From NCBI GenBank assembly GCA_963616935.1, contig CAVEMS010000007.1, positions 1 through 50,465 of the forward strand: 50,465 nucleotides of DNA, written 5' to 3'. Shown here one piece after another: positions 41,064-50,305 of this stretch (its first letter is position 1; each line of letters begins with the position of its first letter). The position numbers and the translations under genes are program-made. The notes beneath the pieces were generated by a model. It made no database searches and had not been told where the DNA came from. It saw nothing but the letters and a program-made list of their open reading frames with translations. The stretch comes from UBA4951 sp963616935 (GTDB lineage Bacteria; Bacillota_I; Bacilli_A; RFN20; CAG-826).

Positions 41064-43645
41064 ACGACCGCAAGATCTTCTTATTCGGATTGACGTGCGC
41101 CACGTTGCTTTGCGCTTGCTCTTCTAAAGAAAGCGGCAGTTCGACAATCGATGACGTTCCGTCTGATTCGGAGTACGTTTGCAACTTGGATGCCGTAAAT
41201 GAGGCCGAACTAAATAGACTTTCGTCGAAATACGATCTTGGCGCATCCATTTATCATAGCAACCGGATCAAGAACGCCGTGCAAGGCTATTACACCGATT
41301 CCGACCGCACGAATTTCGTGGTCAAGAATTCCACGATGCAATTCACCCATCGACTTTCTAGCTCTAATGACGACGTCAGCAAGTCGAAAGTCGTCTCCAG
41401 CCTTAAAAACAGCAAAGGCGCCGATTATTTCAAGAATTCCATGGATGTGTTCGTCAGAAGCGGGAACGACTATGTCTATGGGCGAGATTATGAAGGGTAT
41501 GCGCGCGTAAACACCAATAAAATCGGTTATTACTATTATGAGGTCAACGTGAGGGATTTCGATTTCTCCACTTTCGGATATGACGTTAAACTTGAGAAGA
41601 CATTCCATACATATTCCGATCAATTGCGCACCAATTTCCGTGCCGTTTCGCAAGGAACGACCTCCGTCGATTCCATCGGTTTCGAACTAAAGATCTTGAA
41701 TGAAAACATCGAAAAAATAGAGATTTACGATGGAAACGAGCATCTTTCTTTCGATGGCAAAGACGTCAAAGGAGCCTCCAATATTCAGTATGTCGGGTTC
41801 TCCATCAAAGGCGTCGGCGTCATCGGCGTCATTTTCCCAAAGTCTTCTTCCGTTCTCGTTAGCGTCGAGAAGAACGCTTACGTGACGACGTTACGGCAAG
41901 AAAGCGTCGTTACCGAAGGGCGCCTTACCGCCGGGCAAGACGCTTCCGTCAATAACCGCATATACAACGATGAGACGAATTCGTTCGAAGGACTTAGAAA
42001 GGCTAACGATATCGAACAAGATCCGTATGGCGAAAACGAAATCAGCGTCGACGAGACGAAAGATAATGCCAAATTCACCGGATATGACTTCGCTAGAGGC
42101 GCCTACACTTTCTTCTTGGATTCGATGTCTTTCTATAACGCCTATTACTTAACTCCCGACAAGAAATTCTTCGAAAGCGTCAAAATCAAGGCGAGAGACG
42201 ACAGGGAAGTTTATATTTACGTCAAATGCGATCGCCCGGTGGAAGGGGCGACAATCGTCGACAAAGACAACGTCCAAATGCCGATTCCAGTGGAGATCTG
42301 CAAGAATTTCGGTCATGAGAACGAAGAGCCGATTTATGAAACCGGCGACCCATTCTATGGCGTTTTTATCTTCCCGATATCGACTATGAAGGACAAAGAG
42401 CTTTCCTTCACTTTGATAAGCGTCATGCAAAATTGGGGTAATTACGCGGCCAAGCAACTTTCCTCGATTTCCTATTCGATCGGTTATTACCATATGTCTA
42501 CTGGCGTTACCGAGACCAATTGCGTCGCCCCATATTTCTGTAACAACCTATCGACTTATGAAGATTACGGGTGGGGATGGTTCATCCCTGATTTCCGCGG
42601 CCCAAGCGGTCAAATGTGGACTTATGGCGATCCGCAGTATAACAGCGTCGGCATCGTCATGGCCCCATCCAATAACGGCACCCGCACCAAAGCGAACTAC
42701 CTTGGATCGAACATCGTTTCCTCAGGGTTAGTCTATAACGACCTCAGATATTCCTACATTTCCGATGATGGAAATTATAAATTCGATCTCCGCCATGTGG
42801 AGATGTCGCAAAAAGACGAATCGAGGACGTATTACGAAATCGATTTCGAGATGCTTAACGATGTTACCCTCAAAGCCAAAGACTTCTCCTTCCTCGGATT
42901 CGATGGAAGGAACACCGATTACAGGAAATATTCCTATTTGAATGAAGCGGGGGAACACGTCACTTTGGACGCCAAGCGCAGCAAAGGCGAAGAGACGTTT
43001 AACGTTTTGCATAAAGGAAGCAGTTATATGTCTGTTTATGAGAAAACGGACAAGACCGTCGAGAACAACAACTTCGGATTGATCGTGAAGAACGCTTCAG
43101 CCACCAAAAATGGATCGACTAACGAACTAGGCTTAGCGATGTATACGAACTATGGGAAGGTTCATTCCAAATGCAATTTCGCTTCCTTGACCTTGCAAGA
43201 GAACACGAAGTTCAAAAAAGGCGATAAGATGCACCTCGAACTCATTCTTTTGCCTTATGGCGACGAAGGGAAGATGGAAGAAAACGGCGATAACGTCATC
43301 AAGGTCTACCATGATAGCGTTCTCGATTCCCTCGCTTCCGTCGTTGAGGAAGGCTCTTCTACGAATGACACCTACCTAAATACCACGAAAGCCAAAGGCG
43401 ATAAGGCGAAAGCCATATATGTCGGCGGCAATTATCGAGATTACGATGTTACGTACGCTTTGAAATTCACCAATTTCGAGAAACTTGGGAAGCCGTCCCT
43501 TTCAAAAGACGGAGTGAATTACGTATATAGTAAGGAAGATGAAGGGTATGATGGCTATCAAGTAAGCTACGAAAACGGCTCTTTCGCTTATTCGTTTAAC
43601 ATCACCAAAGGCAAGGATAACGCAACATATTCAATATCGTTATAG
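41060..43645 (+). CDS. Large lipoprotein of unknown function in the sugar operon
   Basis: The ATG at 41060 overlaps the previous stop (ATGA) and gives 861 residues. Lipobox LLCAC puts the lipidated cysteine at residue 20. No family was recognised. The sequence is beta-rich and aromatic, with a Trp/Tyr/Gly-rich core near residues 495-530 (STYEDYGWGWFIPDFRGPSG), the kind of composition seen in glycan-active or glycan-binding beta-sandwich proteins, but no catalytic motif can be named. Its place between the first lipoprotein and the solute-binding protein suggests binding or processing of the imported carbohydrate at the cell surface. Confidence 0.8.
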   Translation: MNDRKIFLFGLTCATLLCACSSKESGSSTIDDVPSDSEYVCNLDAVNEAELNRLSSKYDLGASIYHSNRIKNAVQGYYTDSDRTNFVVKNSTMQFTHRLSSSNDDVSKSKVVSSLKNSKGADYFKNSMDVFVRSGNDYVYGRDYEGYARVNTNKIGYYYYEVNVRDFDFSTFGYDVKLEKTFHTYSDQLRTNFRAVSQGTTSVDSIGFELKILNENIEKIEIYDGNEHLSFDGKDVKGASNIQYVGFSIKGVGVIGVIFPKSSSVLVSVEKNAYVTTLRQESVVTEGRLTAGQDASVNNRIYNDETNSFEGLRKANDIEQDPYGENEISVDETKDNAKFTGYDFARGAYTFFLDSMSFYNAYYLTPDKKFFESVKIKARDDREVYIYVKCDRPVEGATIVDKDNVQMPIPVEICKNFGHENEEPIYETGDPFYGVFIFPISTMKDKELSFTLISVMQNWGNYAAKQLSSISYSIGYYHMSTGVTETNCVAPYFCNNLSTYEDYGWGWFIPDFRGPSGQMWTYGDPQYNSVGIVMAPSNNGTRTKANYLGSNIVSSGLVYNDLRYSYISDDGNYKFDLRHVEMSQKDESRTYYEIDFEMLNDVTLKAKDFSFLGFDGRNTDYRKYSYLNEAGEHVTLDAKRSKGEETFNVLHKGSSYMSVYEKTDKTVENNNFGLIVKNASATKNGSTNELGLAMYTNYGKVHSKCNFASLTLQENTKFKKGDKMHLELILLPYGDEGKMEENGDNVIKVYHDSVLDSLASVVEEGSSTNDTYLNTTKAKGDKAKAIYVGGNYRDYDVTYALKFTNFEKLGKPSLSKDGVNYVYSKEDEGYDGYQVSYENGSFAYSFNITKGKDNATYSISL

Positions 43646-43656
43646 GAGGAAAGAAT

Positions 43657-45384
43657 ATGAAGAAAAAGTGTTTATTGATCGGGGTATTAGCATTGGCCGG
43701 GACCCTCTTGGCCGCTTGCGGGGAAGAAGGCACCGCCTCTTCGCAAACCAGGTATATAGACGTCGATCCGCTTCAAATCGAGGGGTTCAACAGCCAATAC
43801 CTGCCCGTCAAAGACAAAATCTTAAAGAAACAAGGAAACATCAATATTTGTCTTGAATTCGACGGCACCGAAGAAGCTTACCAAAAGGTCGCCAATGAGT
43901 ATATGCGTTTGCATGGCGGCTCCGTCAGCGTGAATATCAAGCAATACACTGGGAACTATAGCGATTATATCGTCAACCAGATGAATACCCTCGATATTGT
44001 GCAAGGAAACTACATCAACAATATCGAGAACTACTGCCTCAATATGTATTCCAATATCTACAAAGAGAATCCATATGCCGGCAAAGACGAATATGGAGAC
44101 GTCAATTATTGGAGCGACGTTTTGACGGAAGAAGCGTATGTGTCTTCCAAGAGCGCAACCAATGCCACCTATATCTTAAACTCCGAAAACCTTCAGACCG
44201 CTTGGTTTGTCAACAAAACGGCGATGAATGAGGCGGTTAATCACGGATATAACGTCAAGGACGAAAACGGTAACGTCACCACTCCGAGAACCTGGGACGA
44301 GCTCATCGGTTTGTGCGAAGCCATGTATAAGGCGGGCTATGAGCATCCATTAGGCATTTCCTTGAACGATGATTCGATCGACGCGATTCAATTCACTTGG
44401 CTTCTAAGGGTCTATGGCGATTACTACTATAGGAACGAGTATAAGCGCATCGTCACAAGCGACGACTACGAATATGATCCGACCGACCAAAACCCCGAAA
44501 CGGATGGCGATTGGAGCTATAAAGACACCGTTTTCTACAATTCCTTGCTCGACGAGCGAGAAGGCGAGGATAGGCCATATATCCGTGGCAGCCAAAAGAA
44601 GACCGATTACGTCGGTGCCAAGAGCGCGAAATACAAGGAATTCTTGGAACAGCTATACAAGATGAGGAAATACCTCTCTAGCGATGCGAGCCAAACAAAT
44701 TATTCCCTCAATAACGTCCGTAACTACTTCGCCTATCAAAATAGAGGCAAAGCCGATTCGCCGCAGATCGTCTTGGATTACGCCGGCGAAGGGCTTCTTT
44801 ACGCGAAGAGCGATAAAATCGATTACGATTTCTTCGATTATCCGAAGATGGTTTCCGAAGGCGGCTATATCGACGAAGGAACGATCGTGAGGGACGTCGG
44901 AGGCAATGGCGGATACCTATCGATCATCAAGAGCGGGAAGAGCAATGAACAGGTGAACCTTTCCCTTGATTTCATTCAATTCTTCATGTCGCCATATGGA
45001 CAAACCGTCTATTATGACGCCCTTAGCCAAACTAGCTTCGCTCCTAAAGGCTTAACGACCGTCATTAACGATTACGTCTTGGTCCCTTCTTTGTGGGAGT
45101 CTTTCTTCAAGACCGACAAGATTAGCTTCACCGGTCTAGTCGATGAGAATCCGTATGTCATCAGCTATTTAAGGGGCATCGGTAACATGAGCGAGACCAA
45201 AGACGGCTTGAAAGACGTCATGCGCGGCTTGCTTTCCGATACTGGCGAGGATGAATTAAGCGTCGAAGAGGCGCAAAACGAATGGGCGAATGATTATCTT
45301 GGTGCCTGGAACACCTATTGCAACAAAGTCGGCTATAACAAGGATTCCTACAAAACGCCTGGAAGCGAGGTGACCGGTAAATAA
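43657..45384 (+). CDS. ABC-transporter solute-binding lipoprotein, carbohydrate type
   Basis: The 575-residue protein has lipobox LLAAC with Cys21. The mature part has the extracellular solute-binding family 1 pattern: INICLEFDGTEEAYQKVANEY near the start, TPRTWDELIGLCEAMYKAGY in the middle, and FIQFFMSPYGQTVYYDALSQTSFAP near the C-terminus. It would deliver an oligosaccharide to the two downstream permeases. AGGAGG precedes it. At 575 residues it is larger than MalE-type proteins (about 400), which suits a bulky ligand. The stop shares one base with the next ATG (TAATG). Confidence 0.92.
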   Translation: MKKKCLLIGVLALAGTLLAACGEEGTASSQTRYIDVDPLQIEGFNSQYLPVKDKILKKQGNINICLEFDGTEEAYQKVANEYMRLHGGSVSVNIKQYTGNYSDYIVNQMNTLDIVQGNYINNIENYCLNMYSNIYKENPYAGKDEYGDVNYWSDVLTEEAYVSSKSATNATYILNSENLQTAWFVNKTAMNEAVNHGYNVKDENGNVTTPRTWDELIGLCEAMYKAGYEHPLGISLNDDSIDAIQFTWLLRVYGDYYYRNEYKRIVTSDDYEYDPTDQNPETDGDWSYKDTVFYNSLLDEREGEDRPYIRGSQKKTDYVGAKSAKYKEFLEQLYKMRKYLSSDASQTNYSLNNVRNYFAYQNRGKADSPQIVLDYAGEGLLYAKSDKIDYDFFDYPKMVSEGGYIDEGTIVRDVGGNGGYLSIIKSGKSNEQVNLSLDFIQFFMSPYGQTVYYDALSQTSFAPKGLTTVINDYVLVPSLWESFFKTDKISFTGLVDENPYVISYLRGIGNMSETKDGLKDVMRGLLSDTGEDELSVEEAQNEWANDYLGAWNTYCNKVGYNKDSYKTPGSEVTGK

Positions 45385-47639
45385 TGGAAGCCAAAAGGAA
45401 GCGGCATTTAGGATTTAAGATCTCGGCGATCTTCGCGAGTTCGCTGGCGGTTATTTTCCTTGCGCTTTCGATACTTTCCTTTGTTTGCTTCCCGAAAACC
45501 TACGCGATAAATTCTTCCAATTCCGAACCGGTCGTTTCGCTAGTATCCGATACGGATCTTTATTACGCGACCACGACTAGCATCAACAAGGCGAGCAAAA
45601 AGAACGAGCTCATCGCTTCTTATAATCTGATCGAAGACGTCAATGCGAAATATTCGCTCGACGTCGATTCGATTAAGAGCCTATATGAGGCGGATAATGG
45701 GAAATTAATTGCCATCAGCCAAAATGCGAGCGATGGCTATCTCTTCTCGCTTAATAAAAGCGATCTGTCTTTGGATGGCTATGCCAAATATAGCGGCGAT
45801 TTCCTTAGGCTCGCTTCTTCTAACGACGATCTCGTCGTGGCTTCGAAGAATGGCAAATACACCCTTTATTCGAGATACAAACTGAGTTCTTTGTCTAGCG
45901 GCATCTATAAAAGCGGATACTATTACCGCATCACGCAAAATAGCGATAGAAGCAGTTATGATCTCAATAGGAACGTATCGATCACGACATTAGATATCGC
46001 CATCAAAGACAATTATCTATATGCGATCAATAGCGCCGGCATAAGCGTGATGGATCTTGATTTCACCTATAACAATTTCCATACCGAGCAAGTCAAAGCG
46101 AAATGGAATGACGATTCCTTTATTTCCGCCTATGGGGTGAAAGGAACGCCGACTAAGGACGAAATTACTTTGGATTCTTCTTCTTTTAGGGCGAATGCCA
46201 CCTATTACGATGCGATGGGTTTATCGATTTCCGGCGGTTTCCTTCGTTCCAGCCAGAATGCTATATATTACGTCGGCACGGACAATATCCTATATTCCGT
46301 CGCTTTCAAGGACATTCGTTCCAAAAGGCCTGATGGTTCGATAAGCGACGATAAGATCCAAAGTTACCCGGAAGTCGTTTTCCCAACCCTCGTTGAGACC
46401 GACGGTTGCTTCTTTTATGACGACGAGATCGAGGCGGCTTATGTGATTTACAAGGCCTCCGATAACGTCAGCAAGCTCGCTTTCGCCGATGATCTTCCGA
46501 CCATCGAATTCACGCTCGGCGTGGAATTCAATATCGTCTATATGGTTACCGACCATACCGCGAATTATCTTGCCTTCCTATCGAATAACAGCACCAAGAG
46601 CGAAGCGGGCGTCTATCTCGCCAAATATCTCGACCCCGTTTCTTATAAGAACTTCGAGTGGACGAAGACGGCGGTTATCTATTTCGCCGTGTTCTTCGCT
46701 TTATTCTTGGTTGTTTCGATAATTTCCTGGGTCGGCGCTTTCAAAAAGGATTCCGATAAGAAAATCCTCAAAACCTTCCATGACATCTGGAAATCGAAAT
46801 TCGTCTATCTGGCGATGGCTCCGTCTTTGATTCTCCTTGTGATGTTTTGCTATTATCCAGCCATCGCTTCCATCGGGCTTTCTTTCTTCGACTACACGAA
46901 AGAGAACCCGACCTTCAATTGGAACAATTTCGAGAATTACAAATACGTGTTCACCGATCCGGCGATGCTAGGCGCGTTTAAGAACATGTTCTTGTTTTTG
47001 CTCGTCGATATCGTGACGGCCGTTTTGCCTCCCTTGATCTTCGCCTTCTTCCTATCGACGATGAAAAACGAGAAGCTATCGAAGGTGATGCGGACTCTCT
47101 TATTTATCCCTGGCATCATCCCCGGCATTGCCGGCAACCTCATTTGGAAAGAGGCTATTTTGGGCAATTTCGGCGTCATCAACGAATGCATTGAGGCATG
47201 CGGCGGAAGCGTCATCTCTTTCTTGGCCCAATCCTCGACTGCCAAATGGTCGTTATTGCTAGTCGGCTTCCCTTACGTCGGAAGCTACATCATCTTCTAT
47301 GGTGGGATGATGAATATTCCTAAGAGCTACTATGAAGCTTGCGAGTTAGAAGGGGTCGGCCCTTGGAGAAGGTTCGTCAAAATCGACATCCCTCTCGTTT
47401 TCCCGCAACTTAAATACGTTTTCGTGTGCTCGATCATTAATTCGATGCAGAATTTCGCCCGCGTCCAATCGATCACGAATGGCGCTTACGACACGAATGT
47501 CCCAGTCCTCGAGATGTATGATCAAATAATGGATGGCAACTACGGCAAAGCGTCCGCGGTTGCCTCGATTATCTTCGTCTTGTTGTTTTTCGCTACCTAC
47601 TTCACCATGAAGCAAAAGAAAAAGGAAATGAAGGTGTGA
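45384..47639 (+). CDS. Sugar ABC permease (MalF type) fused to a large extracytoplasmic N-terminal domain
   Basis: The 751 residues fall in two parts. A signal-anchor helix (about 12-34) is followed by roughly 390 extracytoplasmic residues with repeated short beta-rich segments (for example LIAISQNASDGYLFSLNKSDL, LVVASKNGKYTLYSRY, YYVGTDNILYSVAF), suggestive of a beta-propeller. A helix at about 430-451 returns to the membrane. From about residue 470 a complete MalF-type permease follows (FVYLAMAPSLILLVMFCYYP) with the EAA loop YYEACELEGVGPWRRFVKID near 649. The permease pairs with the next gene. The fusion might dock the solute-binding lipoprotein; that is inference. Confidence 0.88.
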   Translation: MEAKRKRHLGFKISAIFASSLAVIFLALSILSFVCFPKTYAINSSNSEPVVSLVSDTDLYYATTTSINKASKKNELIASYNLIEDVNAKYSLDVDSIKSLYEADNGKLIAISQNASDGYLFSLNKSDLSLDGYAKYSGDFLRLASSNDDLVVASKNGKYTLYSRYKLSSLSSGIYKSGYYYRITQNSDRSSYDLNRNVSITTLDIAIKDNYLYAINSAGISVMDLDFTYNNFHTEQVKAKWNDDSFISAYGVKGTPTKDEITLDSSSFRANATYYDAMGLSISGGFLRSSQNAIYYVGTDNILYSVAFKDIRSKRPDGSISDDKIQSYPEVVFPTLVETDGCFFYDDEIEAAYVIYKASDNVSKLAFADDLPTIEFTLGVEFNIVYMVTDHTANYLAFLSNNSTKSEAGVYLAKYLDPVSYKNFEWTKTAVIYFAVFFALFLVVSIISWVGAFKKDSDKKILKTFHDIWKSKFVYLAMAPSLILLVMFCYYPAIASIGLSFFDYTKENPTFNWNNFENYKYVFTDPAMLGAFKNMFLFLLVDIVTAVLPPLIFAFFLSTMKNEKLSKVMRTLLFIPGIIPGIAGNLIWKEAILGNFGVINECIEACGGSVISFLAQSSTAKWSLLLVGFPYVGSYIIFYGGMMNIPKSYYEACELEGVGPWRRFVKIDIPLVFPQLKYVFVCSIINSMQNFARVQSITNGAYDTNVPVLEMYDQIMDGNYGKASAVASIIFVLLFFATYFTMKQKKKEMKV

Positions 47640-47642
47640 CCT

Positions 47643-48515
47643 ATGGCCAAGAAAGCGTATATCAAAAGAACCATCGATCGACGTAGTTTCCAAATCGGGA
47701 TAAACGTCTATATCATCCTTTGCACGATTTTTTGCTTGTTGCCTCTTTTCGTGACGATTCTCAATTCCTTAAAATCCAACGAGAATATCATCCTTTCGAT
47801 TTTCGGATTCGCGATATCTCCCGAGGCGACGGCGGAGAATTATTCCTTGGCTTTTAACGCGATCAACACTTACTTCATCAGAACGATCATCCTTTCTTTG
47901 ATAGGCGCGACAGTCGATGTCGCCCTCGGCGCGATATTGGCTTACATCTTCTCTTTCAAGGAATTCCCAGGGAAGAACTTCTTCTTCATGATGTTTATCT
48001 CCGTGATGCTTCTCCCTTCCATCATGGGTATGCCGATTCTATTGCCTCTTGTGAAGAACGTTTTGCATTTGGCGGATAATGAGTGGCTTTCCTATATCGG
48101 ATATCTCCTTCCTAACTTCGCCGGTGGGCAAGTGACCGCTTTATTCCTTTTCAAGACCTTCTTCTCGCAACAGCCTAAAGACATCTATGAATCGGCGAGG
48201 ATCGAAGGCGCTAACGATGTGAGGATCTTCTTTAAGATAACCTTCCCTCTTGGCTTCCCGATCATTCTCTTCCAGTTTGTCGGCATCTTCACGAGCCTTT
48301 ATAACGATTACCTTTGGCCGAGTTTGCTATTTAACACCGATTACACGACCTTGATGCCGATCCTCGTCAAACAGCAGACCGTTTTCTCTAACCTAAGTCA
48401 AAACGGAGCGACTTATGCGATGTACATGCTTTCATCCATCCCATTAATCGTCGCATCCATCATCTCGATGAAGCACTTCGTCGGCGGCGATTTCGCCAGC
48501 GGCATGAAACTATAA
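47643..48515 (+). CDS. Sugar ABC permease (MalG type)
   Basis: The 290-residue membrane protein has six hydrophobic segments and the EAA loop IYESARIEGANDVRIFFKI near residue 180, typical of MalG/AraQ permeases. It begins 3 nt after the partner permease. Together they form the translocation pore for the carbohydrate bound by the 43657 lipoprotein. Confidence 0.93.
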   Translation: MAKKAYIKRTIDRRSFQIGINVYIILCTIFCLLPLFVTILNSLKSNENIILSIFGFAISPEATAENYSLAFNAINTYFIRTIILSLIGATVDVALGAILAYIFSFKEFPGKNFFFMMFISVMLLPSIMGMPILLPLVKNVLHLADNEWLSYIGYLLPNFAGGQVTALFLFKTFFSQQPKDIYESARIEGANDVRIFFKITFPLGFPIILFQFVGIFTSLYNDYLWPSLLFNTDYTTLMPILVKQQTVFSNLSQNGATYAMYMLSSIPLIVASIISMKHFVGGDFASGMKL

Positions 48516-48527
48516 GGAGCGAACAAA

Positions 48528-49838
48528 ATGGCTACTTTGAAACTAGAGAACATCAACAAGATTTATGGGAACCGCGTCCAAGCGGTCCATGACTTCAATT
48601 TGGAGATCAAGGATAAGGAGTTCGTCGTTTTCGTCGGTCCTTCGGGGTGTGGAAAATCGACGACGTTACGAATGATCGCCGGATTAGAAGAAATCACGAG
48701 CGGGAACGCTTATATCGACGACACGCTTGTGAACACGATGATGGCCAAAGACCGCGATATCGCGATGGTTTTCCAGAATTATGCGCTCTATCCGCACATG
48801 ACGATCTTTAAGAACATGAGCTTTGGCTTAGAGACTAGGAAGATTCCCGTTTCGCAATTCGATAGGGATGGCAAGGAAATCAAAGTCGTCGATAAGAAGA
48901 GAATCAAATACCTAGAGAACAACATCCGCGAATGGAAGAGGCAAGACGAAGAGAACGAAATCAAGAAATACGACGCTCAAATCGCCGAAACCGAAAAAGA
49001 AATCGAGTATTTAAAGACAAATAAAACGGCAACCAAAGTCAAATACGTCCATATGAAGAAAGAGGACGTCGCCAAAAGAGTCAACGAAGCCGCGGAGATT
49101 CTTGGGCTCACGCAGTATCTAAAACGCAAGCCGGGAGAACTTAGTGGCGGCCAACGCCAACGCGTCGCTTTGGGACGCGCCATCGTTCGCCATCCGAAAG
49201 TCTTCTTGATGGATGAGCCGCTATCCAATCTCGACGCCAAGCTAAGAGTCCAAACGAGAAAAGAGATCATTAAGATTCATCAGGCCGTCGGGGCGACTAC
49301 GATTTACGTCACTCACGACCAAACCGAGGCCATGACGATGGCGGATAAAATCGTTATCATGAAAGATGGCTATATCAAACAAATCGGATCTCCGAAAGAA
49401 GTCTATAACGACCCGCAAAACATCTTCGTCGCCGGCTTTATCGGCAGCCCCGCGATGAACTTCTTCAAAGGCAAGATAAAGGGCGGCAAATTCCTTTTCG
49501 AAGGCGATGGAGATATATCGGTGAGCTTAAAGAAATGCCCAAAAGATTACGAAGATAAGGAAATCATATTGGGAGTTCGCCCCGAAAGCGCCTTCATCAA
49601 AGGCGATGTCACCGGGAAGAAACTCACCGAATATTCGATCAAGGTCAAATGCAACCTCGTCGAGATGCTAGGCAACGAAGAACTCGTCTATGGCGAGGTG
49701 GCTGGGCAAAATGTCTGCTGCAAGATCTCTAGCGACATCTCAATAGAGGAAGGAAAGACCTATGAGTTCGCTTTCGACGCCGAGAAGATGTATCTATTTG
49801 ATCCAGCAAGCGAAGAAAGAGTGCGAAGCGATGTTTGA
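48528..49838 (+). CDS. Sugar ABC ATPase (MsmK/UgpC type) with a coiled-coil insertion
   Basis: The 436 residues contain Walker A GPSGCGKST (37-45), Q-loop VFQNYALYPHM (81-91), signature LSGGQRQR (205-212), Walker B VFLMDEP (225-231), the switch His in VTHDQTEA, and a C-terminal TOBE-like regulatory domain (EIILGVRPESAF). Between the Q-loop and the signature, at about 108-175, is an extra charged stretch of nearly 70 residues with predicted coiled-coil character (RIKYLENNIREWKRQDEENE onward). Canonical MsmX/MalK proteins (about 370) lack it; mycoplasma sugar ATPases have insertions of this kind. It energises the two permeases upstream. Confidence 0.93.
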   Translation: MATLKLENINKIYGNRVQAVHDFNLEIKDKEFVVFVGPSGCGKSTTLRMIAGLEEITSGNAYIDDTLVNTMMAKDRDIAMVFQNYALYPHMTIFKNMSFGLETRKIPVSQFDRDGKEIKVVDKKRIKYLENNIREWKRQDEENEIKKYDAQIAETEKEIEYLKTNKTATKVKYVHMKKEDVAKRVNEAAEILGLTQYLKRKPGELSGGQRQRVALGRAIVRHPKVFLMDEPLSNLDAKLRVQTRKEIIKIHQAVGATTIYVTHDQTEAMTMADKIVIMKDGYIKQIGSPKEVYNDPQNIFVAGFIGSPAMNFFKGKIKGGKFLFEGDGDISVSLKKCPKDYEDKEIILGVRPESAFIKGDVTGKKLTEYSIKVKCNLVEMLGNEELVYGEVAGQNVCCKISSDISIEEGKTYEFAFDAEKMYLFDPASEERVRSDV

Positions 49839-50181
49839 TTCAATTAAGAAGATATTTGAGAAGTTCTCCTTCACCGACGAAGAAAGCGATGACGAGAGAA
49901 GGCGCCCGATTTTGGTTAATCTCCCAGTTTCCTATTGCTTCAAAGCGATTTGCGATTATACGAAAGGCCAGCCATTCACCGACGTTGTCATAAAAGAGGA
50001 CTTCAACGAAATCTATTACGTCGACGGGAAAGACGAGATAAGCCTGATTCTTCTGGCGAATCAAGAAGGGAAGACCATTATCTCATGTCACGTTCTCTCA
50101 GGAAGAAGAGGGAAGAGTCGAGCGAAATTATACGAAACATTAAAGGTCATCGATGGCCTACTCAATAAAGGAGGACAATAA
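49831..50181 (+). CDS. Small hypothetical protein at the end of the sugar operon
   Basis: The ATG at 49831 overlaps the ATPase gene by 8 nt; 116 residues, no signal peptide or membrane segment. An acidic N-terminal stretch (FTDEESDDERRR) is followed by an alpha/beta region (VNLPVSYCFKAICDY, EISLILLANQEGKTIISCHVL). I do not recognise a family. Coupled translation suggests it works with the transporter ATPase. The 124 nt after it show nothing beyond the next ribosome-binding site. Confidence 0.65.
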   Translation: MFDSIKKIFEKFSFTDEESDDERRRPILVNLPVSYCFKAICDYTKGQPFTDVVIKEDFNEIYYVDGKDEISLILLANQEGKTIISCHVLSGRRGKSRAKLYETLKVIDGLLNKGGQ

Positions 50182-50305
50182 AAGACCAGTGAGAAACAGC
50201 GAAAATTGCCCATATGAAGAGACGTTAGAGAAAAGCGCATGCCTTTCATCCTTCGAAGGGCAAGAAAGAAGACGATTCAATTAGCAAAATGACAGGAGAA
50301 TGATT

